Shown: positions 1 through 11,209 of the stretch, in pieces
Numbering within the stretch: the first letter of the stretch is position 1
Layout of the letters: each line of letters begins with the position of its first letter
Source of the DNA: Litsea cubeba
Lineage: Eukaryota > Streptophyta > Magnoliopsida > Laurales > Lauraceae
NCBI GenBank assembly: GCA_012931725.1
Contig: CM022948.1
Span: forward strand, 95,205,769 to 95,269,768
Direction: 5' to 3'
DNA length: 64,000 bases
Translations under genes and position numbers: made by a program
Notes under the pieces: model-generated
The model's database searches: none
What the model was told of the DNA's origin: nothing
What the model saw: only the letters and a program-made list of their open reading frames with translations

Positions 1-1
1 G

Positions 2-445
2 AAGCATCCGCCAACGTACTTTTTGCTGAGTCATGCGGCCGTACAGCCCGGGGCCAAGTTGGGCGGCTACGATGTGCCGAAAGACGCCAACGTGGAGTTC
101 TATCTTCCGTCCATTGCCGAGGACCCGAAACTTTGGACCAACCCGGAACGGTTTGATCCGGAGAGGTTTCTCTCGGGTGGGGAGGAGGCCGATATAACGG
201 GCGTTACGGAGGTGAAGATGATGCCGTTTGGGGTTGGGAGGAGGATTTGTCCCGGTCTGAGCATGGGCACGTTGCACATCACTCTCATGATAGCGAGGAT
301 GGTGCAGGAATTCGAGTGGTTCGCTTGCCCACCGTCCCGGCGCACGATAGACAAGAGCGAGAAGCTTGAGTTTACGGTCGTGATGAAGACCCCACTCCAA
401 GCCACGATCAAGCCCAGGAATAGGGGACAAACGGCCAAGATCTGA
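2..445 (+). CDS. Cytochrome P450, CYP77A-like, C-terminal part (5' end outside window)
   Basis: This is the last 147 codons of a P450 monooxygenase, open from the window edge to a TGA at 443-445. The frame opens with KHPPTYFLLSHAAV, the stretch after the ExxR helix, so the ExxR motif itself lies outside. The PERF box appears as FDPERF. The heme-binding loop is FGVGRRICPG, with the heme-ligand cysteine codon at 248-250. The segment ITGVTEVKMMPFGVGRR and the ending ARMVQEFEW resemble the CYP77A subfamily. Known CYP77A enzymes sit on the endoplasmic reticulum and oxidise fatty acids for cutin. No intron is seen here, which fits the usually intronless CYP77 genes. No frameshift or stop interrupts the part present. 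Family assignment is strong; the subfamily rests on remembered motif similarity. Confidence 0.9.
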   Translation, partial: KHPPTYFLLSHAAVQPGAKLGGYDVPKDANVEFYLPSIAEDPKLWTNPERFDPERFLSGGEEADITGVTEVKMMPFGVGRRICPGLSMGTLHITLMIARMVQEFEWFACPPSRRTIDKSEKLEFTVVMKTPLQATIKPRNRGQTAKI

Positions 446-1283
446 TGCCAATGTTGGGCCCTAAGTATCCCTGTGGGGTACACTTTGATTGAATGTAACA
501 CCGATTAATTAGGTTGGGGTTGAAAGCTCTCTTTCCATGAATTCAGAGGTGCTTTTTTAGCATACGTTCTCATCCATGTGAAAGAGCCTTCAATCAGATA
601 CTAATGGGTGATCTATATACATCAAGGTGGGCTCCACAAGAAGGGGGTTGTCGTCTCCTTTTATTATATTATATTTCAACAGTGCGTATGGCTCATAGAT
701 TGTTGTTTAATTATGTTATTTTGTCGACAACAAAACGAGTTTTATTTAATCCACCTGTCATTTATATTTATATGGAGCCCACTCATCCATCATGAAAATT
801 TATTATCGTTGTTGTGTGTTAATAGCCGTCTAATTGAGCCAATCGAAGCAAACAATATATTAAAAATAGAAAATAAAATAAAACTAACCGTGCTCTATCA
901 CTGCCTTTTTTGCTACCAAACTTTAGTGGGCGAAAACCCACCCTATGTAAGGATAGTGATAGTAGAACTTAGGTGAGATGATGGAGTCGAGGTGAGAGAG
1001 CCTATCATGGTAGAAAGTGGCTTGGCATGTCCATATTGGGTGAGGTGAGAGAGCCTATCATGGGAGAAAGTGGCTTGGCATGTCCAAATTTAAATCTTAT
1101 GATAAGCCGTCTTAGTGAGATGACTCTTTTTAGCATTAAGCTTATGTTTGACACCTCTATTTTCAGTCTCTATTTGTCTAAATATTTTAAAAATAAGAGC
1201 GTTTGATATAATATTTTGCCATTTGTCTGTTTTAGACATTTAGAGGTAAATTCTCTAAAATTCAAATGCTCAAAAAATGGGCA
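446..1283. other. Intergenic DNA downstream of the P450; no gene seen
   Basis: AT-rich sequence with many stops in all frames. It includes the P450 3' untranslated region, without an obvious canonical polyadenylation signal, and one 53-bp tandem duplication listed separately. Short ORFs at 604-976 show no recognisable domain. Confidence 0.5.
989..1086. repeat. 53-bp tandem duplication
   Basis: The unit beginning GAGGTGAGAGAGCCTATCAT occurs at 989 and again at 1042. The copies differ by a few substitutions (for example tggtag against tgggag). It lies just downstream of the P450 gene and does not code. Confidence 0.8.
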
Positions 1284-1292
1284 GCTGAAAAA

Positions 1293-1445
1293 CAAAAAGT
1301 CTACATGGACTAACTCATGGAGTTAGTCCATGGACTAACCCCATGGTTTTCATTCAAATATTGGATGTTCTCATCCTTTATTTGGATGAGAACCATGGAG
1401 TTAGTCCATGGTTCTGTCCATGAGTTAGTCCATATAGCAGGACTC
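1293..1445. mobile_element. Foldback MITE, Mutator-like by 9-bp TSD (family A, copy 1)
   Basis: The arms at about 1304-1348 and 1391-1433 are near-complete inverted repeats of each other, both containing ATGGACTAACTCATGG or its complement. The left outer end reads CAAAAAGTCTACATGG. The inferred element is flanked by the 9-bp direct repeat GCTGAAAAA at 1284-1292 and 1446-1454. An 8-11 bp duplication is typical of Mutator-like elements. The same terminal motif recurs at 13957-14102 and 52006-52174. No coding capacity. Confidence 0.7.
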
Positions 1446-1454
1446 GCTGAAAAA

Positions 1455-3053
1455 TAGAGGTTTGGCCTCTTCTTTGTATGACTTTTTTTTTATGGCTCTA
1501 TTTTTACTCGTCTGTCAGGAAAAAAGTAAAAATACCAAACATGCCCTTAACTTAAGAGGCAGTCTCCACTACCTTCGAGTAGAGTAGATGGTTACAAGAG
1601 ATTTTCTCCTCACAAATTTTTTTATATGCGAAAGTCGTATCCTGCCGTTAATGGAAAGAGGTATTCACGGACGGTACTGATTTTTTTTTTATTTGGTAAA
1701 GAAAAAAATTCATTCAAAACAAAAATACGATAGAACACAACACCAAAAAAGAAGGTATTCACGAACCGGACTGATTTGGGATATCCCTAGTAGGAGAAAA
1801 TTTGGCATTGGCCAATGGTTTGATCTCAAGAATGTCGTTTGCATGATGGGGTAATCATCCTGACTCACATGCCACGTGTCATACTGAAAAACTGTTTTCA
1901 GAGAGCCTCAAGGGAGTGTTATTTCCCGAAAAACAGTCAAAAGTCAAGGGTGTGTGACGTCCGAGGATTTTACGCTTGAGAAGAAAAAAAGAAAATGATA
2001 TTCTTTTTCCTTGATAGGGCGTTGAGGAGAAATATAGGATGATCTCTCTCTCTCTTGAAAATGGCATTTCATGGAGAGTGAAATGTGAATCCTCTCGCTG
2101 CGCAACGACACTGTTGCTGTTCTCCACCATACGTACCGGTGGTATAGTTCCGGAGCATTGAATGGAAATTTATGGCAAATGGTGTGTTGGTAGGGTTACA
2201 AGGTTTCAATGAGATTGAAAATCTGGTTACAACTCACAGCAGCTGGTATTGAAATTGCAGCACGCACATCCTCTTTACAGTTGACTGTATTTATCTCGAA
2301 CATGAATACTGCCTGCATGTGGGCCAGTTTTCAATAAGTTTGGCAGCACTAAGGACCTTTATTAAATGAGTGCAGATCCTCTAGTAATCGGGCTCAGGAG
2401 AAACTCGTGAGGGTTGAGGGACTGTATTAAGCTCAGCTGCCAACTAAATTGATAAATTAAACTCTCCGAGTTGATTTTTAATTCTTTCGAATCATCTTAT
2501 TTTAATAAAGAGCCGAGCTAAAAATAGGTAGACTCAATCAAGTCATCTCATTTTTATAAATTATTCTCATTTCAAATAACTTAATATGCAGATCTAATTT
2601 TAAACAATTAAAGTTTATTTATATGTAATTATACATTAGATACATTATGTTTGAAGTTAATAATTTAAAAAAGATGACTAGAATGTAATTTGAAACTTAT
2701 ATTTAATATTTTACAATTGATATTTGGAATAACAAATTATGTAATATGCAATACGGTTTTTATATTTTATTATTGTGCTTTTTTTGCATATATAAATTTA
2801 TTAATCTTAATTGATTATCATGAATGCATGTAAATAAATATAGTTATGTATTTTACGAGCCGTAGATGCATTTTTTTAAGTATTTTTTTAAATTATTTTA
2901 AAAGAAGCATGACTTCTGAATCTCCACATTGACTCTAACCAAGTTAATTTTATTGCATTGGACGAGTTAAGTCCAAATAACGAGTTTTCCAACCTTGATA
3001 AAATATATGTCTGGTACGAAGGAAGTCTTCTCGTACATACATTCCAAATGTAT
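1455..3053. other. Intergenic AT-rich DNA; no gene seen
   Basis: Contains A/T homopolymers (around 1680-1700) and very AT-rich stretches around 2570-2900. No domain is recognisable in the short ORF at 1879-2130 on the minus strand. Confidence 0.45.
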
Positions 3054-3061
3054 GTTATTAT

Positions 3062-3438
3062 TAGGGGTGATCAATCGGATTTCCGGTCCGGCCTAAAATG
3101 AAGGACCGGACCGGTCCAAACCGGTCCGGTTGGACCACTTAAAGTGGTCCGGACCGGTTTTCAAATTTTTTTTTCTTTTTTCTTTTTCATTTTTTTTTTC
3201 ATTTTCACCTCACATCTAAAAAGTGGGCAAATGTCAAATGAATGAATGATGAGTTTTACAAATGGGTGCTGGGCTCATTAATATGAAAAAAAATTATTAT
3301 TTTAATAAATGCGGTCCGGTCCGGTCTAGACAGGACTACAAAAGGCGTGGACTGGACCGGATTTGGACCACTAAGACCGCAAATCTGGTCTGGTTTTGTG
3401 GTCCGGTCCGGTTCGCGGTCCGATTCTTTGCAGCCCTA
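3062..3438. mobile_element. hAT-type MITE, 377 bp
   Basis: The left end TAGGGGTGATCAATCGGA and the right end (complement TAGGGCTGCAAAGAATCGGA) form imperfect terminal inverted repeats of the TAGGG class seen in plant hAT elements. They are flanked by GTTATTAT (3054-3061) and GTTATTTT (3439-3446), an 8-bp duplication with one mismatch. The interior is packed with GGTCCGGACCGG-type motifs that fold back on themselves. A 73-codon ORF inside is incidental. Confidence 0.75.
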
Positions 3439-4842
3439 GTTATTTTCGTGGGTGCCATAAACTCAGAGGATCCGATTTTTTAAATAGGTTCCCCTACCTC
3501 TTTGACATTTGGATTGGAACATCCAGCAATAGCCAATGGGAGAAGATTCATGCTAGATAATGAATTTGGGACCACAAGAATTAAAAAATAAAACTGAAAG
3601 TTGGTTGAGGGGTTTTATATCCACTACCTAATCACAAGGACAAGGACAAGGACAAGGACATGGACATGAAGGGCGAGTTATACTGCCACTTTAGTTTTAG
3701 AGTTATACTGCCACTTTATCGAAGAAGGGGGAGGTGTGTAGTCATTTACACCTCTCAAGTGTGAGGTGTAAATGAGAGGCTAAAAATGACTACATTTACA
3801 CAAAATTTCACACTTAAGCATAGACAAATTACGTGCTGATACATAGCAATTACACATGCATTATTTATATATGTGAACTAGTGCAAACAAAAGACCCTAA
3901 GCAGGACAGAGATCTAATTGTCTCATAGTTGAACAATTTTTAGGCTTTATGTGAAGTCTCAGGTCTGTGTATGTCAGATGATCAATCTAACATGAATGCC
4001 GATGAGTTCTAAATTTGAGTCAGGCTACGTACCCGTAAGATAATGATGGTTGGGGCCTAACCTAAATTCAGACCAATTTATTGAGCACGTTCGAAATGTC
4101 AACCCTAACCTGACCTTTTTATAAGCAGGTCAACCCGACCTACTTAATTGTGTCACCCAATCTGGCCCACAGTTTTTCTGTCAGTCCTTTATGCTTTCTG
4201 GAAAGCCAAGAATGCAGCCATTTTTTATGATCATCACCTCTCCCTTAATTAGATCTTAGCTAATCTGCACGATGATCTTTGTCTTTCTCTGAAGAGGATA
4301 TCCAAATCTTTTGGCAGCCATCAGCTCACCTCTCTCTTCAGATTTTTGAGTATACTGTAAATTACAGCTCCAACTGATTTTTCCTTGACTCTTTTGATGT
4401 TTTTCAGGGTCTTTTTGCTCTTGCTTTTCATGTATTTTCTCTTTCTTTGAGGCCTCTTTTGCCTCTGTATTTTTTATTTCTTCTCCTTCCTTAATACAAT
4501 TACCTTTAAAAAAAAAACTTATTTGGGAGTTTGAAAAAGAAAACAATAATATATAACTGTAATAATAGTAATCAACGTTGAGAAGAGTAGAAAGAAAACG
4601 TACACCAGGCACGTATCTTTTAGCACTTTCATATCTATTTAGACATTTTTAATTTTTCTCAAACACAACTTTTTTAGTGCACCTACCCTGCAACCACAAG
4701 ATTTTTTTTTTATTGGAGAAATTTTAGAATATCATGAATACTACATGAAACAACTAACCTGATGGATCGAAAGGTACGGCCAAGATAAATAATCTTCATT
4801 GATGAATTGCACTTAATGGTTGCTTTTGGGGTAGTAGGGACC
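3439..4842. other. Intergenic DNA with short tandem repeats; no gene seen
   Basis: Includes an AAGGAC hexamer repeat at about 3634-3660, a duplicated AGTTATACTGCCACTTTA around 3676-3719, and a small hairpin with arms TGTAGTCATTT and AAATGACTACA (about 3735-3796). The 118-codon minus-strand ORF at 4256-4612 is lysine- and glutamate-rich low-complexity sequence without a recognised domain and was not called. Confidence 0.45.
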
Positions 4843-6323
4843 CAGGGCCGGCTTGAGACAATTTGAAGCCTATAGCGATAATCCTAAATGAGGCCTCAAA
4901 TTATCTATTCCTTTTTTTTTTTTTTTAAGTTTTGAGCATTTGGATTCGTATTTTCTAATAGATACATTTATCATTTATAAATTATAACTAATAATATTTA
5001 TAAATAAAACGAATACTAACTATAATAAACATACAATACGAGCATTTTATTAAAAAAAATCTTAAAATCATAAAACAATATAACCTGATTTAGTGATTTA
5101 TCATTATTGGCCATAAAGTTGTAGATGTAGATAAATTTCGAATTTGATCCAGCTTTTTAGTTATGAAAAAAATGTATTATATTTGAGTTAATGGATTATG
5201 ATTAACATATATTATAAAAAGACTCACATATATTATCATAATATATCCACATATATTATTAAAAAGAAGACAAAACCAGATCAATAAATCTTTAAAGAAT
5301 ATTGCTTTAGAAATTAAAAAAAAGTAATTATAGAAAAAACTATCTATGAGAAAGACGGGGTGAGAGAGTAAAGAGTATGTGAGATGGAAAAACGTTGGTG
5401 GAGAAACGTTTATTTGAAAGACCTCACTGGTGAGGTAGTAAGGAGGTTGGGTTGAGATTTATTAGGATTTAAAAAGACACCATATAGAGAAAAAGAAGGA
5501 TGACACTTGCTCTGTTTAAATGTGAAAATATTGCTTTAATGAGATGTGAGGTCCTTGGGAGAAAAAAAAAAAACGATTAACAGTTGCTTGAATGCTTATT
5601 TAGGGCCTGTTTTTTTGCAAGAATTCCTAGAATTCATGTCTGCTGGGATTTGCAGAATTCGAGACACTGGAATTTTGAAATGATACAAATTCTGTCATTT
5701 GTGAATTTTCTGTTTCTTTCTTACAGGAATTCCTACCTGAGAATTTCATCTAACTCAAATTCTTAAATTTCATGTTTCATAGCTACTCAAATTCTTGAGT
5801 AGAATTCCATAAAAAAAAATGAAAAAAACAATCAAAATAATAGAAAAAAGAGGGGGGAAAGCCCAAGTGAAGGAAAACCAAACTACAAAGCTGTCCAAAT
5901 GATCACAAATACACAACAGTTTAATAATACAAGCAGAAAAATGAAGATGATTATGGAGAACAGATATTCGAACCTCAAAATTCCTCGCCGTGTTAGGATA
6001 GGCCTCAACCGTTAGGTTCCCAGAATTCCAACCAAGCCTCTCGGAGTTTCAGAATTTTGAAATGCTCTTGGAGGTGGTAGCATTTTGGAATTCCACTTTT
6101 TTGGCATTTGAAAATTCTGACTGCCTTAAATGCTGGGAATTACAACAAAAAAATATTGAATTTCTGATAAGAATTCTTGAATTCACAGACAGTCTGAATT
6201 CCTGTCAGAAATGCTTATAAAGAAACAGGCCCTTAGTGTTTGAAAAGATGATTTTTATGGGGCTTTATTTTTAGGGGGGCCTAAAATAAAGACTTTTCTT
6301 ACCCAATGGTCGAGCCGTCCCTG
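4843..6323. mobile_element. Non-autonomous hAT element, about 1.5 kb, with nested insertion
   Basis: The left terminus CAGGGCCGGCTTGAGACAAT and the right terminus (complement CAGGGACGGCTCGACCATTG) are inverted repeats of the CAGGG(C/A)CGGCT class common among plant hAT elements. Flanks TAGGGACC and TGGGGCCG match at only 5 of 8 positions, so the target duplication is eroded or the boundary is off by a base or two. No transposase ORF is present. A Harbinger-type element is nested at 5603-6232. Confidence 0.65.
5603..6232. mobile_element. PIF/Harbinger (Tourist-like) element nested in the hAT element
   Basis: The ends GGGCCTGTTT and AAACAGGCCC are inverted repeats flanked by TTA at 5600-5602 and 6233-6235, the target preference of PIF/Harbinger elements. 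The interior has repeated AATTC-rich motifs shared with the elements at 12401-12703 and 44983-45285. No transposase is recognisable; a 60-codon ORF is incidental. Confidence 0.75.
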
Positions 6324-7533
6324 TGGGGCCGTCCCCCACCGAAACATCTCAAACTTTCTAGGGCCTTGGGCTTGTAATGCTCATTGATGCAGTTTCGTAC
6401 AAGAGACATGCATTTGGAGGTCTTCTTGACTCAAATAAGTCTGTCCCATCTTTTGCCCAGGCTCCAGACTAAGCCCGACTCAGTCAGCTCGGTAACCTTC
6501 CAAGTTGAGTCCAATTCTTAAGTTTTAAAACTAGCCAGTCAGGTAAGAATTGAGGCCTCTCACCACAGAGGTAAGTGGAAGTTCTTAAAACTATGATTTT
6601 GCTTAAATTTTTTTTCTCCATCTTCAAAGACAATACGATTCATCGGTTTACAACAGACACAATTAATGGACATATATTGGATGGCCATCTTTCTCAAATC
6701 ATGATCATGAATGTTGCAATGTTTGTTGTTGTTTCTAAATCCTTATATATATTTATCATAATCTAGCCTGCTAATTTACCCTATTGTTAAAAGCACTGAT
6801 GGCCGAAATCTCTCCATTTGGATCAGGGCATGGACATGGGTATCTTGCCTCCCCTTCATGCTCCTTTACCTAGTGAGACTTGTTATTCTTTGTTATGCCT
6901 GCATGGGAGCCAAAATACAATAACAAACACCAGCAAAATTACAGAACCAATTCAGTTACGAAGACACCTAAGAAGAAACTTTCATGGGTCATTAGGGTTG
7001 TTCATGGACTGGGTCTGTCTAGACTGAAGCTTGAACGACTTTAACAAATCAAGCATAGGACAAGACTAAGGTGGTCTAAACCTAAAATTGAGCTCAGTAT
7101 AGCTTTAGCTGGGCAAGTTTTGCTTCAGGTGGGCCTGTGTTTGATATATCTTTAGTGAGCGGCAGTCTATACCAAAAGGCCAAATTGAACAGCGTGAATT
7201 GGGCCCAAACATTACTGAATTGAGCCAGGAAACTAGAACCAAACTAGATTTAGATTTTTTTTCCTCTATTGCCTTGAGTTTTAAACACGTATGTTAGTGT
7301 GTCTTGAGCCCACATGCGGCTGAAATGAAATTCTTCTACCAAATTTTGTGACCTGAATCCGTAAAATTGATAGAACCAACACTGATATTACCGATTGCAC
7401 ATTGAATAAACATTTCTATGGCCCACTTTACACTAAATACACTCCCCTCATGACCTAGCCTTCAATTCGAATTCCACCCCATTAGGAGGTAGGACGTAAC
7501 CCATATGCACTATTGGGCTTGTACGACATATGG
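6324..7533. other. Intergenic DNA; no gene seen
   Basis: The ORFs at 6575-6766 and 6818-7027 have no recognisable domain, start context or splice partner. The stretch 6980-7260 contains degenerate GGGCC/AGCTT-rich sequence resembling decayed hAT MITEs, but I could not place its ends. Confidence 0.4.
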
Positions 7534-7538
7534 ATAGG

Positions 7539-7766
7539 TGTCACGGGGTAGATTTTTCGCCTAAAAATCTCTGCGGCGTTAAGGACACCAATCTCTTAAC
7601 CAGCCAACCAACAAACACACATACAAACAGCACTTAAGGAAATGGGAAGGAGACAATTGCAGACAACACAATGCAAATACAGATCACTTGATTAATTTGG
7701 CACCAGCCCTCTCTTATTAATCAAAACTGTGGGACGAGCCCTTACAAAGAATTACCACTCATAACT
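7539..7766 (-). repeat. 3' LTR of the gag-only retrotransposon
   Basis: Starts TGTCACGGGGTAGATTTTTC and closely matches 10973-11204. In element orientation it begins AGTTATGAGTGG where the other LTR has TGTTATGAGTGG, so the terminal TG has mutated. Small indels occur around 7571-7577. Confidence 0.85.
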
Positions 7767-8679
7767 CTCTGTAACACTCTCATGCAGAGATCCCTCTTGA
7801 ATCTCTGCCTGAACCCTGAAGCCCCGCCTGAGATTAACTCTTAAGGCAAACTTCTTTCTCTGTCTTAGTTTATGTTCTAAGACTACAATTTGAGACTTCT
7901 CCCTGTCTCTCCTTGTCTACCCCTGTCTCTGGCCAATCAGACAGTGCCACCAAGGCTAACTGCCTGCCACTTGGCCCCTCCAACAGTTGCCACTGTCTTG
8001 CTGGAAATAACCCTCAAAGGGGCAGTTTGTCTGAGCAGTTGCATGCCACCTGTCATGCTTTTATTGGTCCAAGTAGTCCTCCACATGTCCAACACTTTCC
8101 AGACCAAACTGCCATGGCAGTTTCTCAAACCACCCACCCAAGTGGCTTCCACGTCATTCCAAACCAACCAGCAATTGTCTAAGTGAAAAGGCATGCCACA
8201 CAGCACCAACTGTGTCTTCCACATGGGCTACTCCAGCCCCAGCACAAGGGGAATAAACCCCATGCACCAATCTAGCACGCCACCATCTCTGTTTGGGCCA
8301 CCAGACCCAGGCACGAGGGTGTGGGCCCCACGCACCAAATTCTCAACCGCAGCCCAAACAACACTCAACCAAGGCCCCCAAGGCCATTCCTATAGTTTTC
8401 CATGCATACCGGGTGCCAACAGTGCCCACCGTCCGTTTTCTCACCCAACAGGCATAACTTTAACATAGTAGAGTTTGGTGCCGACCATTGTTTCTCACCT
8501 CCTGGGTATAAACGTCCGAAATTGATGGATTGAAACTTTCGGCCACTTCCCGGACTCCAATGCACAAATCCTTTTGCACAATGATAGTTCAGCATGTTTA
8601 AGGACTATTCAATGCATTACATATGCATTTAGACTCAAAAAGTCCATGGTTGGTCGAGAGGCTAAAATCTGCCGCACGC

Positions 8680-8950
8680 AGTTCCTGCACGACGTGCACA
8701 GACAGACTGGGTTGAGCCTCGCAGTGTTCTCGCAGCACCTGCACGACGAACACAGCACACGTTGCCTGCAGCACAGTGCACATACAAACTGTGGTGAGCC
8801 TCGCAGTGTTCTCGCACACCTGTATGACGAACACAGCAACGTGCACGACGACTGCACACTCCACGTGCAGCGTTGTGCACCAACAACTCTGGTGAGCCTC
8901 GCACTGTTCTCGCAGCACCTGCATGACGATCAAAGCACGACACCTGCGCA
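8680..8950. repeat. Three diverged tandem repeats of 82-98 bp inside the retrotransposon
   Basis: The core GAGCCTCGCAGTGTTCTCGC starts at 8714, 8796 and 8894 (the last with one change). Each is followed by CACCTG(C/T)A(C/T)GACGA. The block is GC-richer than its surroundings and open in several frames on both strands, which produces overlapping cysteine- and histidine-rich ORFs that I regard as artefacts. It lies downstream of gag in element orientation, where pol would normally be. Confidence 0.8.
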
Positions 8951-9836
8951 CCAATGCAGTGTGACCATTTTAGGGGCTAACAAACCTCCCCCACCTGATC
9001 CAACAGATGTCCTCATCTGGTGATTGAAGAAAGCCCCCTCTTTCCTTGGGTCTTCTTCACCTGTTGTTACAGACTCCTACTGCCTACAACAGAATAAAAA
9101 TATGCTAAGTGCACCTACACTTAGTCTTTAATATACATCATTCAAGTGCTTACACCCAAAAGTTACATGAATAATGTAAATTTTACAACTGTTTTTACAT
9201 GAACCAGTACAATAAGATACCAAAGCCACTCTACCTAAGTCATCTTCTGCACCTCCAAGTCCATCTTCATAGTTAGTCAGCAATCCTTTGCTGTGTGTAT
9301 CGACTCCAACCGAGACACTCATCCTTTTCAACACTGCACCAACAGTGTTTAATGGTTCAAGATTGTAATCAAACAACCCCTACTGTTCTAGAGCACAATC
9401 TTTAACAAGAACCACCCTTATCTCCTTGATAACTTTCACCTTTTGGATTACCCAAAAGACTAGAATTTGTCCACAAAACTCCAATCTTGATGCCACCAGA
9501 CACCACAGTCAAAAGTAATTACTGTGTGATGCTCCTACACCACCATAGAAATTACCAATGCTAGTTAAAGCAAAAATGACTATACTTCTGTATTGTTCTT
9601 ACAGCAAGTAAAAACAAAATACATCATGGTGTACCAACACCAAACTCAGTTTACAAGCTTCAAATGGTCACCTTCTTCAAGGTAACTCTACACCAGGGTC
9701 TGATTAGTGATCCTCAGTTGACCAACAGAAACACCACAGTCCTTTGTTATTAGTCCACTCCACGGACAACAACTTCCTGCAGACTTGATATCCTTCCTTG
9801 ATCTCAATCACCACCAAAACCTTGGGAAAAAGCCTG

Positions 9837-10917
9837 TTAGGTCCCACCTAACAGTTGTATGGGATTCACCCTAGCAAGTACCTCTCCCGGTTCAGCAACT
9901 ATGGCATTCAGACTCTCTTTCTTAGGACAATCCCGCGCTCGATGCGGTCCTTGGCAAATGAAGCACCCAAAGTTAACCTTTGCAGGCTTTCCCTGTTCCC
10001 CATTGTCATTGGACTGTTTGTCCTTGCCATTATCACTGTTTCCATTCTTCTTTTTCCCATTCTTTGAAACTTTAAACTTGGACTTCTCAGCGTCTGAGGT
10101 CTCTGCCCGTTCAGACTTGTAGTCCACCAATGCCTCTGCTGCAGCAACTGCAGTAGGAAATCTTTCACATTCTGGCGTCGCAATTCTGCCTGAGCCCACC
10201 CCTGCAGACCAGTCATAAATTAAACAGTTTGTCATCCTTAGACATGTTTTTTCACATCAAGCATGAGAGAGGAGAACTGTTCAACATATTCTCGAATTGC
10301 GCCAGTATGTTTGAGTTTTCTCAGGGCTTCACATGCCACCCCAGGCCACGTTACAGGGTAGGAATTGATCCTTCAATTCCTTCTTCAGATTATCCCACAA
10401 TGTGATCTCTGCACGACCTGCCTCTTGGTCATTGTCTACACGCGTTCGCCACCATAGCTTTGCGTCACCAGCAAGATACATGCTAGCAATAGTCACCATT
10501 TCTTCCACAGGAGTATGAACAGCCTTGAAATACTGTTCCATATCCCAAAGGAAGTTTTCCAGATCCTTTGCGCTCCGAGCACCAGAGAAGGGTTTTGGTT
10601 CAGGAACCTTGACCCGCCTCTTCTCTGAACCAGCAACCGAACCATGAATGGCCCTCTTCACTAGGGTCAATTCATTAGAGAAGGAATCAAACTGCTGTTG
10701 CCCTTGTTCCATCCAAGACAGGATGTCTGCACGCAGTTCCTCCAACTGTGCAGATCAATCCTTTAGCAACTCCTCAATTGATTCCGTCTTATCAGCCAAC
10801 AACCGTCAGCCTTGGGCCAAAGGTAATTTGCTGAGCGTTTGCATCATTCAGGTCTTCGACCTTCTCTTCCAGACGAAGTAGGTGCTCTCGAACTTGTTCC
10901 AGCGCTGACTTTGACAT
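9837..10917 (-). pseudogene. Degenerate retrotransposon gag
   Basis: Reads leftward from a likely ATG at 10917-10915 (MSKSALEQVREHLLRLEEK), a coiled-coil-like start. It continues through a capsid-like region with KPFSGARSAKDLENFLW and AGDAKLWWRTR, typical of plant gypsy gag, into a basic lysine-rich stretch and a CX2CX3HX4C zinc knuckle (CFICQGPHRARDC). The frame is broken by at least one in-frame TGA just upstream of the EELRADILSW segment, a stop or shift near 10340, stops near 10230, and a frameshift near 10160. The two longest pieces are 10329-10745 and 9837-10235. No protein of this element can be made from this copy. Confidence 0.85.
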
Positions 10918-10958
10918 GATCAGCAGACTGAAATTACTCCCAGTTTACCAAAACTGAG

Positions 10959-10970
10959 GCTCTGATACCA
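10959..10970 (-). other. Primer-binding site, initiator Met tRNA type
   Basis: On the minus strand this reads TGGTATCAGAGC, two bases after the CA end of the 5' LTR. This is the usual primer-binding site of plant LTR retrotransposons and fixes the element's orientation. Confidence 0.9.
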
Positions 10971-10972
10971 GT

Positions 10973-11204
10973 TGTCACGGGGTAGATTTTTCGCCTAAAA
11001 ATCTCTGCCGTGCGGTGTCAAGGACACCAATCTCTTAACCAGCCAACCAACAAACACACATACAAACAACACTTAAGGAAATGGAAGGAGACAACTGCAG
11101 ACAACACAATGCAAATACAGATCACTTGATTAATTTGGCACCAGCCCTCTCTTATTAATCAAAACTGTGGGACGAGCCCTTACAAAGAATCACCACTCAT
11201 AACA
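10973..11204 (-). repeat. 5' LTR of the gag-only retrotransposon
   Basis: 232 bp, with intact TG...CA termini on the minus strand, bordered by the ATAGG duplication on its outer side and the primer-binding site on its inner side. Confidence 0.9.
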
Positions 11205-11209
11205 ATAGG

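Larger units (their letters stand above)
7539..11204 (-). mobile_element. Gag-only LTR retrotransposon (TR-GAG type), 3.7 kb, minus strand
   Basis: Two direct repeats (7539-7766 and 10973-11204) bound the element. The 5-bp duplication ATAGG lies at 7534-7538 and 11205-11209. On the minus strand the 5' LTR ends in CA, followed two bases later by TGGTATCAGAGC, the standard primer-binding site for initiator Met tRNA. The interior carries a broken gag-like ORF and a tandem-repeat block. I found no protease, reverse transcriptase, RNase H or integrase, and only about 2 kb remains after gag, so the element is non-autonomous and would need another element's pol. The zinc knuckle and the WW-containing capsid segment suggest gypsy ancestry. 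Confidence 0.85.

Noticed and set aside
100..501. 133-codon minus-strand ORF over the P450
   Set aside because: Shadow of the P450 coding strand.
4256..4612. 118-codon minus-strand ORF rich in Lys and Glu
   Set aside because: Low-complexity translation of a T/C-rich tract; no domain.
8574..9023. 149-codon cysteine- and histidine-rich ORF, with shadows on the other strand
   Set aside because: It is produced by tandem repeats within the retrotransposon; all frames are similarly open and there is no known domain.
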